A stretch of DNA of 64,000 bases from Brachypodium distachyon (lineage: Eukaryota; Streptophyta; Magnoliopsida; Poales; Poaceae). The notes beneath the pieces were generated by a model. That model worked only from the letters and a program-made list of their open reading frames with translations, made no database searches and was not told the origin of the DNA. Shown piece by piece: positions 36,020 through 47,729 of the stretch. Position 1 is the stretch's first letter; every line of letters starts with the position of its first letter. Made by a program: the position numbers and the translations under genes. The DNA lies in assembly GCF_000005505.3 (NCBI RefSeq), contig NC_016131.3:51693355-51757354 (forward strand), written 5' to 3'.

Positions 36020-38043
36020 ATGCTGCCGGCGGCCAGTCCCGGCTGCCGATTACGGAGGGGCCCGAGCGAAGACGCTCTGCCGTCAGGGAAGCGGTCGCGC
36101 GACCTCGAGGACTCCAGCACCGGCTCTGATTCCGACTCGCCCTCCAGCTCGGGCTCCGGCTCGGACACCGACGGCGACTTCGTCAGGTCCATCTCCGGCA
36201 TTCCCTTCAACGTCCTTCGAGAATCTGTCTTCTTCGATTGGTCCGGATATTTTTTTTGGGTTGATTGCTGATGGCGAATTTGCGGTGGGGGATGCAGCGA
36301 CTTGAGAGAGATCGTGTGCCTGCTGCGGCTGATCAAGGGCGGGGCCAACAAGGATGGCCAGAAGATGTGCGAGCAAATTATCGCCAGGTGCGGGGACAAA
36401 AAAAAAATTTGACTGCCGCACCTTCGAGTCTGCTCTTCTCTCAGCATGTCCTGGCGTGAAAAAATAATTCAGGATCTGCATAAGCTAGCACGGCAACCTC
36501 TTTCAATGCATTTCCTGCTCGCCATTTTGTTTGGAGTGGTTTGCAATTCAGTGTAACCGGAAGGAATATGCAGTCAATAGGTATCTAGGACCCCAGGTTT
36601 GCAACTGTGCCTTGCAGAGGGATACACATTGTGGAATTGGGTATATTAATGCGATAGGTTGCTGGATTTTGGTGCGGCATTGTTTGTCTTAGTTGATTCT
36701 CTATTTGGCCAGCTATAACTTCATTGTTTCATGTTCAACAAAGGGCATATATATGTGAATTATGTACAGCAGATGTATTTAGATACATAGTGGAGATGAT
36801 GACTTCAATCATTTACTGAATGTTGCCTGTAATCCTGTGATCTCCAGTGTTGCAGCAGATATTCAGAGTATGCTTGAAGATACCAAGTTGAAATTTGAGA
36901 AGGAAAGGTAACTCACTTGCTTCTGTACTGTTAATTAGTGTTCACAGTTCCCAGTTGTCACTCTGCATGAACAGTGATCTGTCTGATTTATGAAAAGTAA
37001 AAGCTGTTCACATTCATTCAGAATGTAAATTCCGTGTTCTCCATGTGCAGGCAGAATTTGCTGAAAGTACTCTCCAACACTTCCAAAGAGGTATTCAGTT
37101 ATATTTCTGACAGATTGTCAATGGACTTATTTACCCAAGTATCTAAGATTGAATGATGGCATGTAATCTGTACTATTAGCAGTGTGAAAGTTCGTTGAGT
37201 GAAGAGTGCACTAAGCTTCAAGAAACATATGAAATGTTCTGTCAAGAAAAAGATGCACACCTACAGACCTTCAGAGGTATGTCAAATGAGAACTAGTTGC
37301 CATTTTCTCAAGTATATCCGGTACTTATCTAGATATCTATCTAGGTCTCTAGGGCTTTGGGTGTTGGTTGTTTCTTACTGGTGTCAAAAGCTACGTAATG
37401 TACTTCTCGTCTTTTACAAGTATCACTGATTTTGTTGCGATAGAATCTAGATGACATTTTTTATGAAAATTATGGGCTTTGTGTACTAAAATGCATGTTG
37501 CCTGGGTATTGCTGTGAAAGTATTGTTGATGATTCTTCCAAAAATATAATAGGCCATTAACTGACTTTTAAATGTCATGTTATGCAGACCTGTTCTCACA
37601 AGTTGAAGTTGAGAAGAAAAAATTGCTTGAGCAGTATGAACAGCATAGTAAGTAGCTAGATGATTTTTCATTTCATGCAAATGCAAAGTTACCGATCTGA
37701 CACTCGATTCCTTCAAACAGGGACACAGAAGACAGCTACGTTATCTGAATTTGGCAACACCTTCCCAGAGAAGATAACAAATGCAGAACCATCACCGAGA
37801 AGGATGAAGCAGGTATTGCAAAATTGACAGTTGCTTGCATTTCTTAGGCCATCCATTGTCCAGACAGAAGGTCTAAGACTGAATGACAAGTAAAATTACT
37901 GTTCCATTGCTTGACAGACTATTCCTACAAAATAATGTTGTCTTTGTTCGCAGGGTGATAAATCTTTCATCATCTTCCGCAAGACGATTGGTTCATTTCT
38001 CGAGTGCGGATCAGATGATGATTTTGACCTTGACAATGAGTGA
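36020..38043 (+). CDS. Short coiled-coil protein, ASY3/SYCP3-like, 8 exons
   Basis: Exons by splice signals and phase: 36020-36186, 36298-36387, 36848-36907, 37051-37090, 37183-37276, 37588-37647, 37721-37812, 37954-38043, giving 230 residues. The N-terminus is basic then serine/aspartate-rich (DLEDSSTGSDSDSPSSSGSG). From about residue 57 it is mostly helical: LREIVCLLRLIKGG, then ADIQSMLEDTKLKFEKERQN, then CTKLQETYEMFCQEKDAHLQ and FSQVEVEKKKLLEQYEQH. The C-tail contains KSFIIFRKTIGSFLECGSDD. Spacing of hydrophobic residues fits a parallel coiled coil. The helix order resembles the Cor1/SYCP3 region and the coiled-coil domain of plant ASY3, chromosome-axis proteins of meiosis. The resemblance is judged by eye. 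Full-length ASY3 is much longer, so this may be a separate small family. The gene lies tail-to-tail with the AIPP1-like gene. Confidence 0.6.
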
Positions 38044-39406
38044 CCGTGCTCCTCTTACTACTAATCCTTGCAAGGAACATATACAGAAGGATTTCTTCAT
38101 TTTTCCTTTGTTATTTCTCTTTTAGATTTATGTTTGTTTGTTTAACTGAGATGTGGAGCATCTTGAAATTTTGAAGTATAACTTAGAGGTGGGAAATGCT
38201 CTGGAGATGCTTATAATTTGTATTAAGTTCATTGTTTCAGATCGGTGGACAGGAAGTGTATCACAAACCATAATCATAACCTTGGATTGGTTGGTGAATA
38301 GCAGCAAGATGTTGCAACTATTTGAGCACCATATTTTTAACTGCTGTTTGCAGTCCCTGCAGACAATGATGTAGCTCTCCCTGCTCATGAAAACTTTTAC
38401 TCGATGTGGCCTGGCGATGGCGAGCGTGTTTTTTCACTTGTTACGCACTTGTGTAGTAGCTACTTCATTCTCGAGTAACTGGTTTTTTTGGTTGTGTTTT
38501 TGACTTGGGGTGTGCAAGTCTGCTTGTAAACTATTCCCTTCTCAAATCGTTGGCAGAGCTCCTGCTTTTGATCAAAAAATAAAATAAAAAAAATCTGAAA
38601 GTCTTCAGCGGTTTTAACCTCCCCTTTTTTTTTAAAAAAAAGTGGGTTTAACCTACGAAGAACGTGTAGGTAGACAGGATTACCATCACCCTGTTTAGAA
38701 TGGGGCTCAGGTGACCGTACGTGAAAAACGTCATGGCGCATACTTCCTCTATTTTCTGAAAACAGCACAAAATTGGACACAAACAATAATATGAATGGTG
38801 ACATCTTAGAAACAAAATTGAATACAAGTTAACACTGAGATCTGATCAAGAAACAGTCATGCCATTTAGATTTAAGGTGAACTCCAAACCACAAGGAGCT
38901 ACTCTCTCCATTCCATAATTTTTGTCTCAAATTTGGCCTAAAATTGATGTATCTATTCTTAAAAGACGTCTAGATACATGTAATATTTCGACAAGAATTA
39001 TGAAACAGAGGTAGTACTTAACAAGATCTTAGACGCAGAGAAAGAGACATTCAGAAGGGATAAAAGTTTGACAGATTTCAATTTTCATGTCCAATTTGAC
39101 ATAAAAGCAGAAGTCTTCTATTGCAGAGTCACTAAATCAAGCACTTTCTGCAATGAAGTTCTCCAAGGCCAGGTTCAGTTAATTGTGCAACGCCCGAATG
39201 TAAAAGAGATATTTAACTTCAAGGATCCTATTGTACATATGTTTAACGGCAACACTTCAACAATCTTACTCTCAGATTCAACACTTCAATGATCCTACTC
39301 TCTGATTCAGCTGTTAAACAGTCACACTTCAAAAAGATCCTATTCGCATATTAGGAGTTTTGTACCAACGCTGTGCAGAACAAGGGCTGTGAACAGTCAG
39401 CGATTT
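38044..39406. other. Convergent intergenic region
   Basis: Shared 3' flank of two converging genes. It contains one Stowaway (38902-39014), a short T/A-rich low-complexity patch at 38570-38640, and no supported coding sequence. Confidence 0.5.
38902..39014. mobile_element. Stowaway MITE
   Basis: Starts CTCTCTCCATTCCATAATTT and ends 'gaattatgaaacagaggtag', flanked by TA; 113 bp, the same length as several other copies in the window. Confidence 0.85.
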
Positions 39407-42400
39407 TCAGAAAGCCTCATTCCAATTGATGCTATAAATGCGAGATATGTAGTTAGCCATGCCAGACAGAATGACCGTGTCCATAGTTTCCATCATCCTA
39501 AAATTGCAATTCAGATTCTCCTGCTGCTGCTCTGCAAGCAATTTCTCCTCTTCCAGTTCATGCTACAAGGTACAAAACAATAAGAGTAACCGTCAGAGCA
39601 GGCTTACAGAAGTACATAACTCATTAATTACTTTCAGCAAATCAATTTCATAAAAACACACATGAGAAAGATGGTTGCCATTAAATGAAACAGAACAGAA
39701 ACCAGATAATTTAGGAACTGAGTTAAGTGGATGCTGCAAAACAGTCCAAGAAAGAGATTTTACCTCGATTAATGCCAAGTTCTCTACCTCATGTCTCCTG
39801 GATATTAACTTCAACCTTTTGAGGATCTCAGAATCAGGATCTGTAGGGCCCACCCAGTGAAATTTGAACTTACTCCCAGGTCTACGGGGGCAATCATTGA
39901 ACATCTCAGCCGTAGCGCGCTTTGCCCTAACAGGCCTTGGCATCCCATACATCATAAAAGGGAAGTCATGCAGCATACTGACCAAAACTTCAGCATCCTT
40001 CTCGGTTTCCATCTCTACTAATGCAGATTGCGGGATGTTATAGGGAATGGTGTAGTTCACCACAAAACTAACCTTTCTGAGAGTACAAAATTGACTCAAA
40101 GATGATTTTATGATTGCCTCTGTAGCATGGTGAGAGAGATTATCAAGGTATACAGTGCGTTTGACCCTCTCCTCAAACTCTTGAAACTCTTTTATGGCTT
40201 CCAAATCTGCAGAATTCTTCCTTTGATCAGTGGCCTGGCCAGGAGAAGTGGAAACCTTCATTCCAGATTTGTTCTGGCTGCTATCAGTAGCCTGTACTGC
40301 AGAGGCACGCATCTTCTTACGAGGGGTGCTTTTCCTAGCGGGATCAGTTGGTCTATTGCTTGGGGCATTGTTTTTAGCTACATCAGGAAGCTTCCTGGTA
40401 GTAATGAGGTTTTTAGCATGTTCAAACACCACACGCTTTACACCAGTAGTTGCCACCTTCCTGCTTGGGTTCTTCAGAGCCTGTGTAGCCTCGTGGGTAA
40501 CGTTGTCAAAGTGTACAGTTTGCTTGACCTTCTCATCGAAATCATGATACTCCTTTATGACCTCCATGTTTGCAGCATTGGTACTTTGCTCCACAACCTC
40601 ACCAACAGAAGTAGAGCGCGCCTGTACTGAAGAGGTATGCGGCCTCTTTTGTGGGGTGTTGTTTTTTGCTACATCAGGAAGCTTCCTCGTAGTAATGTGG
40701 TCTTTAGCATGTTCAAACACCTCACGCTTTACACCAGTAGTTGCCCCCTTCCTGCTTGGGTTCTTCAGAGCCTGTGCAGCCTCGTCAGTGACGAAGTCAA
40801 AGTGTACAGTTCGCTTGACCTTCCCCTCGAAATCATGATACTCCTTTATGACCTCCGTGTTTGCAGCATTTGTACTTTGCTCCACAACCTCGCCAACAGA
40901 AGTAGAGAGCTTAACTTCAGAGGTGTTCTGGCTGGTACTGATAGCCTGTACTGAAGAGGTATGCAGCCTCTTTTGTGGGGTATTTTTGTTACCTAGATCA
41001 GTTAGTCTATTGCTTTGCTCATCAGATACCTCACATCTCACAGCAGTGATTTTCAGGTCCCAGCTTGGGTTGTTACCCTCTTCATGTGCCACTTTACCGT
41101 CAGTATCACAGAGCATCTTCTTTCTTGGGGAGATGTTCTTTTCCTCCTCAACCTGCTCCCCAGTGATTTTAAGGTTCTTGCTCAGGCAGTTGTCGATATG
41201 ATATCCAGGCAATTCCTTAACTGGTAGAGGAAGTGTCATGCTCAGGTTGTTACCCTCTTCATGTGCCACTTTACCGTCAGTATCACAGAACATGTTCTTT
41301 CTTGGGGAGATGTTCTTTTCCTCCTCAACCTGCTCCCCAGTGATTTTAAGGTTCTTGCTCGGGCGGTTGTCGATATGATATCCAGGCAATTCCTTAACTG
41401 GTAGAGGAAGTGTCATGCTCGGGTTGTTACCCTCTTCATGTGCCACTTTACCGTCAGTATCACAGAGCATCTTCTTTCTTGGGGAGATGTTCTTTTCCTC
41501 CTCAACTTGCTCCCCAGTGATTTTAAGGTTCTTGCTTGGGCGGTTGTCGATATGATATCCAGGCAATTCCTTAGCTGATAGAGGAAGTGTCATGCTCGTG
41601 TTGTTCACCTCTTCGCACAGTCCCTGATCTGCAAGGTAACTGCTTGCGTCGCTTCCTTGCTCTCTAGCAGATGTTCTCAGGTTCTTGCTCAGGGTGCTGT
41701 CAATGGCCTCATCCAGTAGCTTGTTGCCTGAGCTATAGGTGTCATATATAGCAGACAGTGTCGTTCTCAGGGTTTCGCTATTGGCATCATCACACAGCCC
41801 CCTTCTTGGGGAGTTGCTGCTTGCCTCACCTTGTTCTGGAGCTGTTATCAGATGCTTGCCTGGGATGTCAGTAGCCAGTTCCAGTACTTCCGTACTTCTG
41901 ATGTTGTCAGTAGTCTGAATTGCTTTGTTGCTTAGGGTGGGGGAGGCATCAGACAGCGTCTTCCTCGGTGGTAAACGTATTCGTATGATGTTCCACGGAC
42001 GTTCTACTTTCTTATCATCAGTATCCTTGCTACTTTCAGCAGCCTGGTTTTCCTTCGCACATGGAATGCTCCTACAGGTTGTGAATCGTGAGAAGAATTC
42101 ATAAGAAAGCTGCTTAAAACATCATATACTGTAGTCAAGATGGTCCCTATTGATTCATCAGTTTTAAAAGAATATCAGACTTAATTGACACTACAACATA
42201 ACTGGCCAAACATTGAAGTAGCCTTGGGGTCTAAATTTCGAAGCTATAATGGAGTACACTACTACACTAGCAACATATAAGCATCATCAGTAAAAACACA
42301 TTTGACAAAAACCCTAGATTCCAGGCGCTGTCCAAAAAAGAATCAGGTGATGATCTATGTCCAGTGGCGGAGCTACAGTGGTACAAGGGTGTACAGGGCC

Positions 42401-42719
42401 GGCGATTGGCGTCGGGATGGATGGGATGAAGGTGGGGATAGAGGGGATGGAGTTGTGAGGCGACGAAGGTCGGGATGGAGGCGGCCGGCGGCGCTGGTCG
42501 GGATGGAGGCGGACAGCGGCGCGGGTCAGGATGGAGTGGGTCGGGTCTGGAGAGAAGATGGAGGCGGCGGCCGGCGGTCGAGTCGGAGATGGGGAGGCCA
42601 GCGTCGCGGGTGAGGGTGACGGCAGAGAGACGAGGAGTGGCGGCGGAGGCTTACCTGCGCTTGGCCGCCGCCCTCGCCCTGGAGGTCGGGGTCCCTTTCT
42701 TTTTCCCAATCGAGAGCAT
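39407..42719 (-). CDS. AIPP1-like RRM protein with internal repeats, 3 exons
   Basis: Exons on the minus strand: 42719-42655, 42071-39764, 39562-39407, giving 842 residues in a consistent phase. The start MLSIGKKKGTPTSRARAAAK was chosen because it is the only ATG whose frame meets the donor in the right phase. The C-terminal part (about 661-842) has an RRM (TVYLDNLSHHATEAIIKSSL ... ALVEMETEKDAEVL), then MYGMPRPVRAKRA, KFHWVGPTDPDSE and LEEEKLLAEQQQENLNCNF. This is the layout I recall for Arabidopsis AIPP1, an ASI1-complex protein needed for full-length transcripts of genes with heterochromatic introns. Function here is inferred. The N-terminal two thirds is lysine-rich and built from repeats: three 59-residue copies (KELPGYHIDN..., GEQVEEEKNISPRKK...) and partial copies of the RRM start. 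The first intron is about 580 bp and holds GC-rich repeat-like sequence. Confidence 0.75.
41062..41592 (-). repeat. Three in-frame 177-bp tandem repeats inside the AIPP1-like gene
   Basis: Three copies with period 177 bases (59 codons) and few differences between copies. Each encodes LPGYHIDN, KNLKITGEQVEEEKNISPRK and CDTDGKVAHEEGNN. A more diverged relative (SPRRGLCDDANSETL) lies upstream in the protein, so the array probably grew from one older unit. Confidence 0.9.
42365..42403 (+). repeat. hAT-like terminus in the first intron of the AIPP1-like gene
   Basis: CAGTGGCGGAGCTACAGTGG is a common grass hAT-MITE terminus. The partner end was not found nearby, so the element is truncated or its other end has diverged. 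Confidence 0.35.
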
Positions 42720-43332
42720 CTTCTCCAGCAAGTTCACCAGGAGTGAAAAATTTGAGAGGAAATTTTGCCTCTTCTCGATCAGCTTTCCTTAACTCGTGCT
42801 TCGTGAACATTCCATCTCCTGCACCTATGGGATCCATTGCACGTGCTTGTGAACAATCAAAAGCTGCTGCAGATACGCAGGGAGAAGAAAAGCCGTGGCT
42901 GTATTCAATGGGTCGTTTTGAATATAACCTTAAAAAATAAACCCGTTAAAACCAATATCATTTCTGAAGTCAAAACAGTCAGAGAAAAAGCCGAAACTCT
43001 CGTCACAACATGAGCCTTAATCTTCTTATCAATCTCATTAAGTTAACTCCCAAACAGATCAATATTGGGTGATGGAGGTAAAGTAAAAGTTACATAAATA
43101 ATGCGCAAGACAAAGTGCGAAAAGTGCATGAGAAATGTTGGGCACTCGCATCAAAGTCGCAAACAACATTTAGTACGCCCACCCAATTTGTTTAGTGAGA
43201 TTATCTTTAGTTAGTGAAAGCATGCGATCAATCAGCCACATAAAGATCTTTATTTTTAAGGAGATTTTATCTCCCATAGATATTTTCGCTTAAATACCGT
43301 TTGTTCTTCCTCAAAATCCATGTACATGGACT
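42720..43332. other. 5' flank of the AIPP1-like gene
   Basis: Contains the untranslated leader and promoter region of the minus-strand gene. The open minus frame at 42526-42837 is in the wrong phase for the splice donor and is not used. No TATA box is clear. Confidence 0.4.
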
Positions 43333-43511
43333 CAGAGGCGGATTCACACCTCGGGCAGTTGGGGCTATAGTTTTAGCCGTCAGCTAGCAAATACATGTAT
43401 TTACTTAATAATGATTTGGCAAAAAAAATTAACTAACAATGTATTAGACCCAGACTTCCACACTTAACCTAGTTTAGCCTTGCCCTTCTGACAATCCTAG
43501 ATCTGCCACTG
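43333..43511. mobile_element. hAT-type MITE with perfect 8-bp target duplication
   Basis: Ends CAGAGGCGGATTC and TAGATCTGCCACTG are imperfect inverted repeats. CATGGACT flanks both sides exactly (43325-43332, 43512-43519). 179 bp. Confidence 0.85.
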
Positions 43512-43519
43512 CATGGACT

Positions 43520-43882
43520 TTACCAAAGAAAAAAACACTCGAGAAAAAAAAACTACAAACAAATCTATCAGGCTCCACATAAAACTGAACCATCATTAAG
43601 CCCTGAACCAAGTGCAACCTTCTCGTCCACTTGTTTCCAGTTAAATTTCGTTCGAAACTTATATTCAGCGGAAGTGTCGTAAAGACCTTGGAAGCATCTT
43701 TGTGCTGCACAATCCAAAACAACGATGGATATTGATAAGCAAGCAGAGAGTCTCCTAGCCAAGTATCTTCTTAAAAACAAATTCCGCTCCATCACCAAGG
43801 ATGGACATACAGCGGCTAAAAAAAATCTTCCTTAGCCTTCATTAGGCCTTTTTCAAAAATGAAAATCAGTGGGTTTAGCAAC
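43520..43882. other. Gene-free stretch
   Basis: Short minus frames only, no domain and no terminal repeats seen. Confidence 0.35.
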
Positions 43883-44734
43883 TGATACTGGACGCATGGG
43901 TCACCCCGACGGGCTTCCGCATGGAACCAGATTGGGTGTTGTCGGCTCGAATTGGGTTTACCCTCCACAACATTGTAAGCGCGTTGCCCCGGCAGCGCGT
44001 TCCGACACCCCACCCGGGCGACCCATGCTGGCTAGGAGTCCATCCTTCACCTTGTACTGAGTCTCCGTGGTGGTATGCAGATCTTCGTCAAGATCTTACC
44101 GGCAACGCTCTACTTGCGGCAACGACCAGCTCACGGCAACACTCTGTCTGCGGCAACGATTTGGCTGCGGCAACACCGTGTCCCCGGCAACCCCACCTTG
44201 GAAGCAATGGTGTGGTGCGGGAAGCCCAATAGCGGTGGCATTAAATGCACTGTCAAGGCTAAAAGCAGCAAGACAATGCCGCTCATCCAGTCCCATCAAG
44301 CCCAATCCAGGGGGCTGCATGCAGGACACTGAGGTGGAGCCCGAGCCACCTCACCTCCATGTCGACACGTAGTTAGGTTTCGTGTTGACCATGTAACCAT
44401 GCCACTGTGGTATCCCCTTAAGTTATAAAAGGAGGACCAAGGCCACAATAGAAAAGGGTCAGACTCCTCATAGATTGAGCCGTGTAGTAAGCTAGCAAAT
44501 CCGGGAGCCAACGATGAGTTCCCGGCAACCTGTAAACACACAAACACTCAAGGCAATACAAGCAAGCAGGACGTAGAGTTTTACGCTTCCGAGTGGCCCG
44601 AACCTGGATAAAACTCTGTGCGCTACACTTCGCGATACGTTCACGCCTGCGTTCGCCGGAGAACTCCCCATCGGCCACCAACGAACCAAAAAGGGGTTCC
44701 CGACATCCCTAGTGTCTGAGTTTCGGCTCTGACA
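43883..44734 (+). mobile_element. Gypsy-type solo LTR
   Basis: Begins TGATACTGGACGCATGG and ends 'tgtctgagtttcggctctgaca', a typical Triticeae gypsy LTR end. Flanks are GCAAC and GCAAA (4 of 5 match), so the duplication has decayed or one boundary is off by a base. It contains TTATAAAAGGAGGACC (about 44420), a TATA box followed by a leader, and about six degenerate 'gcggcaacg' repeats at 44098-44200. No internal coding domain is present. Confidence 0.6.
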
Positions 44735-45319
44735 GCAAAAGTTTGGAAAAGGGTGTTACAACGAAGATATTTACTATGCCGCAACTCTCGGCCCATCCTT
44801 TTTTCATTGAGTAGTTTAAAGAACCATTTGCTGAGTAAACATTTTTTTATCTCCATAAGCTCAATACCTTGAGCACCCACATCATTTGGGTGACATATAA
44901 TACTCCATTTGGTCGACTTACATTTGCACTTATGCTCATCACATTGCTAAAAGAAACGAGATCTGGATTTACCCTACAGGAATTTCAAAAAAGGAAATAT
45001 CCCTCACTCTGATTCTTTTAATTAACTGTTATCCATCCGCAAATGCAATCTTTTTTGCATATTTGATTCATGTTTTCGTCGAACCAGTCGTACAGACAAT
45101 TTTACAACTACAACACAACCCCAAAAGTGAACAGTAGCATAAACCAAGCTCTCTAGTTTTCCAAACCTGCGGAAAGCCAAAATACAGAACCTCACCAACC
45201 TCCCGTTCAGTGAACGGGGGTATACATTTTGCTTGCAACAGAAAAGAAAAACAATTGGAACGAACGTTATAGTCTGAGAAAAAAATAAAGAGGAATAACA
45301 AACACTTATATCCCAGTAA
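44735..45319. other. Gene-free stretch downstream of the first peptide gene
   Basis: Includes the probable 3' UTR of the minus-strand peptide gene that ends at 45320. No other feature is recognised. Confidence 0.4.
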
Positions 45320-46748
45320 TTAAGCCAAGAAGCACCAGAAATTAAAGGACATTGCTCCAACAACCATCCAGGCTCCCAGACGAGGGTAGAGGCGGCAGGC
45401 CCTGCTCGCCGCGCCGCGACGGTGGGTGCCCCGGCCGGCGATATTGCGAGGATCTACGCCGTTGTCCGGCATGCCATTGGGGTTGTGCGTGTCATGGCTA
45501 CTGTAACCACCGTGCGCATGACCGCCGGCGACTCCCTCCCTCATCGTGACAGTGACACCACTGCTGTCGGCGGCGCCGGCGCCTGCACCACGAAATGCCA
45601 TGCCAGGTTAATACAGTTTATTTTCTGTTCTTGATCAATCAGGCTACACAATGATGCCATTCTAAATTATTGGTGTCTGATCGCTTTCAGGAATATAAGT
45701 ACTAAGAGATTCTTAACGTGTGGTTTTGATCCGCCCTGAGATGCAGGGAATAAATAATACCGGATTATGCGCACATGACAGAGCATACGTTCTTTGGAAG
45801 GGCTCTGAGTCAGATCTGCTTCGTAGTTTGTACTTTGTACTTCATGCTTCCTTTTCATATTTTTCTTATCGGTTTCTGTCATTTAGTTAGAGATTGGTTG
45901 ACGTACTTGATCGTTGGATCTTAATCTAATGACAGCATGTGACAGATGGAAGAGTAAGGATGACACGTTAATCTTAATCAACAGCTCTGATACGTGACCG
46001 ATAATTAACCATTCTGCATAATGGAACTTTTTTTATTCTAGTTTAAATGTAACTCCACATAAATTTCTTTGTTTTCTACTAAGAATTTAGTCACGTTTCT
46101 ATGTTCTATGTGAGTATTAAAATTTGCGGCCACCTAGAACGATTCAGTGGAATCTTCAAGAAATAGTCTAAATCATCGGATTGCATATTAAAAATCCTAA
46201 GAATTTATTTGCACTACATTCGCTTGACAAAGAGAGTAGATTTCTTTCTTTTGTCAAGGTATAATCAAACAATTTTTGGCGGAAACTCGTGTGGTATTCC
46301 ATTCTATATGATACAAGATGGCATGAGATTGCATTCCTATATTTGTTTTCTTCTATTTCTACAATTTTAGCATCCTTGGAATCAAAGATGGTCAAGAAGA
46401 ATTTGGCAGAGATCAGATGTATTCGGCTTCATGTTGACTGACGATGCACTGAGTTACTCAACGGCGTGAACCATAAGCTAAAAAGTATCTGTCAGGTTCA
46501 TCTTTCCCATGAACTGCTTGACTGAGCAGAGTCTATTTGAAAATATCGGAACGAGCAGAACACTTGTCACTTGAAAGGGTTGTCAAGAACTCAAGTAGTA
46601 TAACAAGGACAGACACTAATGATGGTATTCACATACCTGTGCCCTTGGCATCTGCAATAAACTTAGCTCCACGAGCTGTTGACGCAAGGAGGAAGAAGAT
46701 CAGGAGAAGGAAGGTAAGAAGGCAGGAGCATCTCTCGGTGCTCGCCAT
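45320..46748 (-). CDS. Small secreted peptide precursor A, 2 exons
   Basis: Exons on the minus strand: 46748-46637 and 45582-45320, phase-1 intron of about 1.05 kb, 124 residues. Residues 1-26 form a signal peptide (basic start, LLTFLLLIFFLLASTARGA). The middle is rich in G, H and S (GVAGGHAHGGYSSHDTHNPN) and leads to MPDNGVDPRNIAGRGTHRRG. The last about 15 residues are hydrophobic (AWMVVGAMSFNFWCFLA), which could be a GPI-type or membrane tail. The layout (signal exon, phase-1 intron, motif, hydrophobic end) is shared with the two genes at 48.6 and 49.4-51.9 kb. No family is recognised. The first exon is convincing; the join to exon 2 rests on a good acceptor (GGTGCAG) and matching phase. 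Confidence 0.55.
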
Positions 46749-47729
46749 GGCTGCCTTGCCAAGAGCTATACAGCAAAACCGAACACAACAGATCAGGATC
46801 AAGAACTCCTCTGACCCTTGACCTAACTCTGTTCTGATTGCATCAACACTCTTCTCTCACCCTCTTCCTTCTGCGAAGGGGATAGAATAAGGTCCTCGAG
46901 CAACTTTCCACGTGGTCTTCCAAAGTTGCCCGCAGCACCAACCTTGCAGTGTATTTGTTTGTTAACTCTGCCTTGCCTCTTCTTTTATATCTATTTTATA
47001 GACTAAAAGATATGCAATGTAACTGACAGCACTAATACGTCTCTTTTATACTCAACTTTATTTTCAGTCTATTTTCTCAAACAGCAAAGATGGTTTAATT
47101 AAAACTATATATGCCACTTGGGTTCTTTTCTAAGTAGTATATGTTCCACTGCACACTACAAATTGTTGTGTTTGCCCTGTTCTTTGTGTCCAAGAATTAA
47201 CGATAGAGGAAGGGCGAAGATAAGACCACGTAAAGGCATTAACAGAGCATTGCTAATTTATGCTGATTGCTCCAGCAAGTAGTACCGTGTAAAATAAAAT
47301 GTACTCTGATTCATACAAGTGTCGCTGATTTAGTACAAAGTGAATATTTATATTAGGCATCAGGCATGGACGTCCATATTATGCATCTTTATCCAAGCAA
47401 GAACCATCGATCGTCTTACCCTTTTTTTTTCAAGAAAAACATTGTCTAACACTTGTACTGGTATCAATAACCCTGGCACAGATCATCGGTATATATTAAA
47501 ACAAAGAGCTCTTTTACGGTGACTGTCGAGTACTTCTCAGTGTTTTTCAGTACTCCCACCGGAATTAATTCTGTCCGTTGATCTGTACTAAGATATTAGA
47601 AGAGATAAAAGTCATTAGTAATTGTTTATCAATATCTGGTTGTGTCATTAGTCGATAAGGATGAGGCCGCCGGCGTCGGCCGGTGATTTAGTCTTTTTGT
47701 TTAGATAACTCACTTGCTAATTTCATTAA
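46749..47729. other. Upstream region of peptide gene A
   Basis: Presumed promoter of the minus-strand gene; AT-rich, no TATA box clearly placed and no other gene. Stress or hormone elements cannot be judged by eye. Confidence 0.35.

Noticed and set aside
39593..41608. A 671-codon minus frame beginning at 41608 as a complete gene
   Set aside because: The first codon there is GTG, not ATG, and the frame stays open upstream to a splice acceptor at 42071. The last exon is separate, at 39562-39407. The three-exon model fits better.
42526..42837. Minus-strand start MDPIGAGDGMF as the N-terminus of the AIPP1-like gene
   Set aside because: Its frame reaches the donor in phase 0, but the next exon needs two carried bases. 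The frame starting at 42719 has the right phase.
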